Assembly (NCBI GenBank): GCA_905371865.1
Contig: CAJPNA010000043.1
Span: 1-9,450, forward strand
From: an uncultured Carnobacterium sp.
GTDB taxonomy: Bacteria; Bacillota; Bacilli; Lactobacillales; Aerococcaceae
Reading direction: 5' to 3'
DNA length: 9,450 nt
Below the pieces are notes generated by a model. The model did no database searches and was not told the DNA's origin. It worked only from the letters and a program-made list of their open reading frames with translations. Each line of letters opens with the position of its first letter. Position 1 is the first letter of the stretch. The position numbers were made by a program, and so were the translations under genes. Of the stretch, positions 6,175-9,450 are shown one piece after another.

Positions 6175-6960
6175 ATGCAACTCATTATTTATAGCATCAT
6201 TGTTTTATGTGCCACAATGATTGGAGCCATAACCGGATTAGGTGGTGGGATTATCATCAAACCAGCCTTTGATATTGTGGGAATGGACACCACGAGTATG
6301 ATAAGTGTGTACTCTACGGTGGCAGTCTTTACAATGTGCTTAGTCTCTATTTACAAGAGAAGTAAATTAGGCTTTCAAGTGGATAAACACATTGTATTTG
6401 GACTTGCATTTGGCTCTATTATTGGTGGGAAAATAGGAGATATTGTGTTTCTCCAAGCTGTTGAAATGATGGGAAATCAATTTGTCAGCATCACTCAATC
6501 GATCATTTTGTTTGTGTTATTAGGGGGAATTATTTTATTCACTCTGAACAAAGAGAAGATTCAGACATTAACAGTTTCGAATCTAATCGCCATTATCGCC
6601 ATTGGTCTATGCGTTGGAATCGTTTCTGTCTATCTAGGAATCGGAGGGGGGCCACTCAATATTGCTTTACTGGTGTACTTCTTCTCCATGAAAGCAAAAG
6701 AAGCTGCGGCCTATTCGATTGTGATGATTTTCTTTGCACAAATTATCAAGATGACAACGGTGATTCGTGACTTTGAAAACTATCATTCCGTCTCCTTTAT
6801 CATTCTAGCAATTGCGATATTTGCAGTCCTAGGTGGTTGGATTGGAACGAAGATTCAAGCTAGATTAAGTCATGAAACGGTTGAAAGACTTTATTTAGGA
6901 CTCATGATAGTTCTTCTTCTAATGACGGCTTTCAATGTATTTAAATTCATCGTAGTATAA
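6175..6960 (+). CDS. TSUP (TauE/SafE) family anion transporter, probable sulfate/sulfite exporter
   Basis: This is a membrane protein of 261 residues, the usual size for the family, with about eight hydrophobic segments. The two halves each carry the family's glycine-rich motif: GAITGLGGGIIIKP (17-30) and YLGIGGGPLN (153-162), indicating the internal duplication typical of TSUP proteins. Members move sulfur-containing anions such as sulfite, sulfate or sulfonates across the membrane. The ATG follows the FGE stop with no gap, and its Shine-Dalgarno site (TTGGAGGG, 6161-6168) lies in the end of the FGE gene, so the three genes are tightly linked. Removal of the oxyanion released by the sulfatase is the simplest reading, but uptake of a sulfated substrate cannot be excluded from sequence. 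The operon ends at the terminator directly downstream. Confidence 0.9.
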   Translation: MQLIIYSIIVLCATMIGAITGLGGGIIIKPAFDIVGMDTTSMISVYSTVAVFTMCLVSIYKRSKLGFQVDKHIVFGLAFGSIIGGKIGDIVFLQAVEMMGNQFVSITQSIILFVLLGGIILFTLNKEKIQTLTVSNLIAIIAIGLCVGIVSVYLGIGGGPLNIALLVYFFSMKAKEAAAYSIVMIFFAQIIKMTTVIRDFENYHSVSFIILAIAIFAVLGGWIGTKIQARLSHETVERLYLGLMIVLLLMTAFNVFKFIVV

Positions 6961-7001
6961 AAAACCGCCCAAGCGTGATGTGTGTGCTTGGGCGGTATTT
7001 T
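6961..7001. terminator. Bidirectional terminator between convergent operons
   Basis: A perfect 11-bp stem (6964-6974 with 6986-6996, ACCGCCCAAGC and its complement) closes an 11-base loop. On the plus strand it is followed by ATTTTTGTT; on the minus strand by a run of T's (complement of the A's at 6958-6964). It can stop both the sulfatase operon and the rsmI operon, whose last stop codon is at 7014-7016. Confidence 0.92.
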
Positions 7002-7013
7002 TGTTGAAGCCTT

Positions 7014-7907
7014 CTACTGAGAATGAACTTCTTTATACACGTCTTGTTTTTTGAGACCTAGATGTTTTGCAACAGCTTTGATGGCCTCTTTTTGGGATAA
7101 CTGTTGTTGCTCGATAAACCATTCCACTTGTTGAGTAATCGAAAGAGAAGCATCTGGAGTGTTCTCTTCAGCACTTCCAGATAGTGCTGTTGTCACATCA
7201 GTAGGATTTTTATGGCCAATCAAAATACAACATTCGCCTTTCAGTTCTTCTTCCTGGAGTAAAAGAACAAGTTGATAAGCAGTACCTCTAATGAACTCTT
7301 CATAACTTTTGGTTAACTCACGGCAGAGAACAACGGGTTGATTTTCCCCGTACACGGTTTGGATAGCTAAAAACGTATCTTTTAGTCTAAACGGTGATTC
7401 GTATAAGATGACGGTTTCGCTATGAGTGCGTAACTGTTCTAATGCTTCGATTTTTTCTTTTTTCTTTCGTGGTAAGAATCCATAGAAGTAAAAAGGTTGA
7501 GGGACGAGTCCACTGGCAATTAAAGCTGTAATCCCAGCGTTCGCTCCCGGAAGCGGGATAACAGGAATAGAGGCTTCGACACAGGCTTGAACCAGTTCAA
7601 AGCCAGGGTCACTGATGGAAGGAGTTCCGGCATCGCTCACTTGTGCAATCATTTTTCCCTCTTGGAGCCACTCAATCACTTGAGGGATGCGTTCCTGCGT
7701 ATTATGTTCATGGAAGCTCTTTTGAGGAGTTTCGATTTCGAAGTGGTTGAGTAACTTTTGCGTATGGCGCGTATCTTCGGCTAAAATTAAATCCACATCA
7801 CGCAGAGTATTCACAGCGCGAAATGTCATATCTTCTAAGTTTCCAATGGGAGTAGGGACAAGGAAAAGCTTGCCAATTCCTTCAGTCCGATAACTCTTTT
7901 GTCTCAT
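7014..7907 (-). CDS. rsmI: 16S rRNA (cytidine(1402)-2'-O)-methyltransferase
   Basis: It 2'-O-methylates C1402 in the decoding centre of 16S rRNA, using S-adenosylmethionine. The 297 residues match the family length. Typical tetrapyrrole-methylase-fold motifs are present: KLFLVPTPIGNLEDMTFRA near the N-terminus, LILAEDTRHTQKLL, QVSDAGTPSISDPG, IPLPGANAGITALIASG, and YGFLPRKKKEK in the middle, then VILYESPFRL. The C-terminal third holds a short variable stretch and a helical tail resembling the DNA/RNA-binding end of Bacillus YabC-type proteins. The ATG is at 7907 with AAGGAG (7917-7922) 9 bases upstream, inside the end of yazA; the two genes overlap by 26 bases. It is the last gene of the minus-strand operon and converges on the sulfatase operon. 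Confidence 0.96.
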   Translation of the reverse strand: MRQKSYRTEGIGKLFLVPTPIGNLEDMTFRAVNTLRDVDLILAEDTRHTQKLLNHFEIETPQKSFHEHNTQERIPQVIEWLQEGKMIAQVSDAGTPSISDPGFELVQACVEASIPVIPLPGANAGITALIASGLVPQPFYFYGFLPRKKKEKIEALEQLRTHSETVILYESPFRLKDTFLAIQTVYGENQPVVLCRELTKSYEEFIRGTAYQLVLLLQEEELKGECCILIGHKNPTDVTTALSGSAEENTPDASLSITQQVEWFIEQQQLSQKEAIKAVAKHLGLKKQDVYKEVHSQ

Positions 7908-8205
7908 CTGTCTTGTCTCCTTCTAAATAGATAATCACTGGACGAGTGATACTTGCCCCAATCGCTTGTAGAAATGTTTCTTTTTGGGGGCGAGAGAACT
8001 TTTTGAACGCTGCTTCTGCCTTCATCGCTTCTTGTTTTGTGGCGAATTCTTTAGCATAGAGCAGTGTGACGGGGGTTCTCATCCTTGTGTATTTGGCACC
8101 TTTACCAGCATTATGCGTTGCGATTCTTTTTTCTAAATCAACGGTATAGCCGGTGTAAAAGGTTTGATCCTTGCAGAGTAGGACATACATAAAGAATTGA
8201 CTCAT
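7882..8205 (-). CDS. yazA: GIY-YIG nuclease domain protein, YazA/YhbQ type
   Basis: This is a stand-alone GIY-YIG endonuclease-like domain of 107 residues; its cellular substrate is not established. Visible motifs: FFMYVLLCKDQTFYTGYT (4-21, the GIY-YIG strand pair with Tyr7 and Tyr17-Thr-Gly-Tyr20), the conserved Arg27 in DLEKRIATHN, and Glu64 in the KAEAAFKKFSR helix as the likely metal-binding residue. So the active-site set looks complete. The start ATG overlaps the trmN6 stop as ATGA (8202-8205), and a G-rich Shine-Dalgarno site (GGGGGGAT on the minus strand) lies just upstream. The 3' end overlaps rsmI. The last 25 or so residues (ending GDKTDETKELSD) go beyond the core domain and coincide with the overlap and the rsmI ribosome site. 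The order yabB-yazA-rsmI is the same as in Bacillus. Confidence 0.94.
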   Translation of the reverse strand: MSQFFMYVLLCKDQTFYTGYTVDLEKRIATHNAGKGAKYTRMRTPVTLLYAKEFATKQEAMKAEAAFKKFSRPQKETFLQAIGASITRPVIIYLEGDKTDETKELSD

Positions 8206-8966
8206 GCCTTATCCCCCCAGAGGATACTTCTGATTTTTTCAGTATATTTTTGTTGCTCATTAAAAACTGTAATCGGTGGCAACACCTTGAGTCCTCCGGG
8301 AAGGCCGTCCTTCATTAATTCAATGAGAACAATATTGCTTTCTTTTCCTTCTTTCGGGTATACAAATTGGACGCGTTTAGCTTCCAGTCTGTGTTGTCTT
8401 GCTTCTGTTAGGATATCGCTCAATCGGTCAGGTCTATGAACAAGATAGGCTTTTCCTTTCATCTTCAAGAGGCCTGAAATGGTCTCAAATAAATCTTCTA
8501 GTGGCAGGTGCACCTCATGACGTGCAATCGTATAGGCTTCCTTGAGATTGGTCTGATTGGTTTCTTTTACCTTGAAATACGGAGGATTACATGTAATAAA
8601 ATCCACTGAATCTTTTGGAATAATGCCCTTTAAGTTTCGAATGTCCTGATGAATAAAGGTAATGCGGTCTTCTAAACCGTTTAATTGAGTAGTACGCATC
8701 GCCATATCATAGAGTTGTTCTTGGATTTCGACAGCGGTAATAGGATTAGTGGTTTTATGACTGAGTAAAAATGCCACCGCTCCATTACCAGTGCAAAGGT
8801 CGACGATGGACGCTTTTCTACGCTCTGCGATAGTTGCAAAATCCGCTAGAAGGACTGCATCCAAAGAAAAAGAGAACACTTCACGACTTTGGATAATATC
8901 GATATTTTCTTTTTCAAGACGGTCAAGTCGCTCATGCGATTTTAATGTAACGGTTTTCTTTATCAA
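8202..8966 (-). CDS. trmN6: tRNA1(Val) (adenine(37)-N6)-methyltransferase-like protein (YabB/TrmN6)
   Basis: This is a class I S-adenosylmethionine-dependent methyltransferase that by homology N6-methylates adenine 37 of a tRNA. The 254 residues are of normal length. The family's N-terminal ERLDRLEKENIDIIQS and FSFSLDAVLLADF are followed by the SAM motif VDLCTGNGAVA (55-65), the acidic residue Glu80 that contacts the ribose, and the N6-adenine catalytic motif NPPY (127-130). The start is a TTG at 8966: in-frame upstream sequence reaches a stop at 8997-8999 without another good start codon, GGAAGG lies just before it, and the N-terminus then matches the family. The predicted transcription start is only about 10 bases upstream, so the leader is very short. 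In Bacillus the name is yabB; the exact target tRNA in this organism is inferred from E. coli. Confidence 0.93.
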   Translation of the reverse strand: MIKKTVTLKSHERLDRLEKENIDIIQSREVFSFSLDAVLLADFATIAERRKASIVDLCTGNGAVAFLLSHKTTNPITAVEIQEQLYDMAMRTTQLNGLEDRITFIHQDIRNLKGIIPKDSVDFITCNPPYFKVKETNQTNLKEAYTIARHEVHLPLEDLFETISGLLKMKGKAYLVHRPDRLSDILTEARQHRLEAKRVQFVYPKEGKESNIVLIELMKDGLPGGLKVLPPITVFNEQQKYTEKIRSILWGDKA

Positions 8967-8982
8967 ATTCCTTCCAACTCCT

Positions 8983-9010
8983 ACTATAAACTGTATTCAA
9001 AGTGTATCAA
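8983..9010 (-). promoter_or_regulatory. Sigma-A type promoter of the trmN6-yazA-rsmI operon
   Basis: On the minus strand, TTGATA (9010-9005) and TATAGT (8988-8983) each match the consensus at five of six bases, with a 16-base spacer. The expected start of transcription is near 8976, about 10 bases before the TTG start codon. This is the best -35/-10 pair in the window. Confidence 0.75.
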
Positions 9011-9061
9011 CAAAACAGCAGTAGCGCAAGATAAAGAAAGAGTGAAGACTAATTTAGAATA

Positions 9062-9105
9062 CAACTTTAGGTTTAGAGAAGTTTGGGATAAAAATCAACC
9101 TTAGG
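9062..9105 (+). repeat. Pair of near-identical 10-mers upstream of the last gene
   Basis: CAACTTTAGG (9062-9071) and CAACCTTAGG (9096-9105) differ at one base and lie 34 bases apart, about three turns of the helix. They sit in the divergent region between trmN6 and the gene starting at 9184, some 80-120 bases before that start. They could be binding sites for a regulator of that gene. No firm -35/-10 pair is seen nearby; TGTAAT at 9144-9149 is the best -10 candidate. Confidence 0.3.
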
Positions 9106-9183
9106 ACCTATGTTTTTATTTTTAACTTGCTTTACACTAAGGATGTAATCAAGAAACACCTAAATTTAAGGGGGAAGAAAACG

Positions 9184-9450
9184 ATGAATCAAAAAGATAG
9201 AATTTTAGAACTAGTAGATAAAGGTATTATTTCAGCAGAAGAAGCAGTGGTCCTTTTAGAAAAAATGGGTGATAAGGCAGTAGAAGAGAAAGAACAACCT
9301 ACAACAAGTCAATTGGATTCCATTATGGAAGGTGTGGCGAGTGCATTCACTAAGTTTTCAGCAGAAAGTGATCAAACAGACGAATCGATTCAAACAATTT
9401 TAAAACGAACAAAAGAAATTGATCGTCGAATCGACGAAATCAGAACAGCG
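9184..9450 (+). CDS. N-terminus of a YvlB/LiaX-like (DUF4097-type) protein, cut by the window end
   Basis: An open frame of 89 codons runs from the ATG at 9184 off the right edge. AAGGGGG at 9168-9174 is a good ribosome site 9 bases upstream. The first 29 residues (DRILELVDKGIISAEEAVVLLEKMG) form the short two-helix module found at the N-terminus of Firmicutes proteins that carry a DUF4097 beta domain, such as Bacillus YvlB and enterococcal LiaX. Then comes a polar linker (EEKEQPTTSQ), an amphipathic segment and, from about residue 70, a charged, coiled-coil-like stretch (ILKRTKEIDRRIDEIRTA). There is no signal peptide. In LiaX-type proteins the role is in cell-envelope stress responses to antimicrobial peptides and daptomycin; whether this applies here depends on the unseen C-terminal part. 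The gene is divergent from trmN6. Confidence 0.85.
   Translation, partial: MNQKDRILELVDKGIISAEEAVVLLEKMGDKAVEEKEQPTTSQLDSIMEGVASAFTKFSAESDQTDESIQTILKRTKEIDRRIDEIRTA

Noticed and set aside
8197..8439. 80-codon plus-strand frame inside the trmN6 gene
   Set aside because: Antisense to a well-recognised methyltransferase, with no promoter or ribosome site of its own.
1..9450. CRISPR arrays, insertion sequences and prophage genes
   Set aside because: No regularly spaced repeats, transposase or phage genes are visible on either strand; the rearrangement at 3737-8966 carries no mobile-element remnant that I can see.

Overview
The window is low-GC Gram-positive DNA, most likely from a host-associated lactic acid bacterium (Lactobacillales, perhaps a Granulicatella/Carnobacteriaceae-type organism; this is inferred from gene content and protein style, not from a search). 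The housekeeping block tmk-darA-holB-yabA and the set trmN6(yabB)-yazA-rsmI are classic Firmicutes genes. Shine-Dalgarno sites are strong and intrinsic terminators are clean.

Layout. (1) 1-1048: the last 271 codons of a GH112 galacto-N-biose/lacto-N-biose phosphorylase, overlapped by a 60-residue membrane protein, then a strong terminator. (2) 1056-1305: a gene-free, highly structured 250-bp element. It has an 18-bp perfect closing stem, several collinear inner helices, a T-loop-like hairpin and a second branched hairpin. It looks like a non-coding RNA of a class I cannot name. (3) 1384-3815: a probable operon of thymidylate kinase, the c-di-AMP-binding PII-like protein DarA, DNA polymerase III delta' and the replication-initiation regulator YabA, ending in a strong terminator. 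(4) 3814-6996: a three-gene operon of a cytosolic Cys-type sulfatase, its formylglycine-generating enzyme (FGE, with the catalytic Cys pair) and a TSUP (TauE/SafE) anion transporter. (5) 6964-6996: a terminator usable in both directions. (6) 7014-9010, minus strand: trmN6-yazA-rsmI, overlapping genes under one near-consensus promoter. (7) 9184 to the end: the start of a protein with the N-terminal helical module seen in YvlB/LiaX-like DUF4097 proteins, cut by the window edge.

How it fits together. The sulfatase operon is self-contained: FGE converts Cys57 of the sulfatase to formylglycine, the sulfatase removes sulfate from an imported compound in the cytosol, and the transporter probably removes the released sulfur oxyanion. 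With the GH112 phosphorylase it points to use of host glycans such as mucin. The cassette sits exactly where the tmk-yabA and yabB-yazA-rsmI blocks would meet in Bacillus, and the latter block is inverted here, so this is a rearranged and probably acquired region. The two most interesting items are the structured element at 1056-1305 and the sulfatase-FGE-TSUP cassette.
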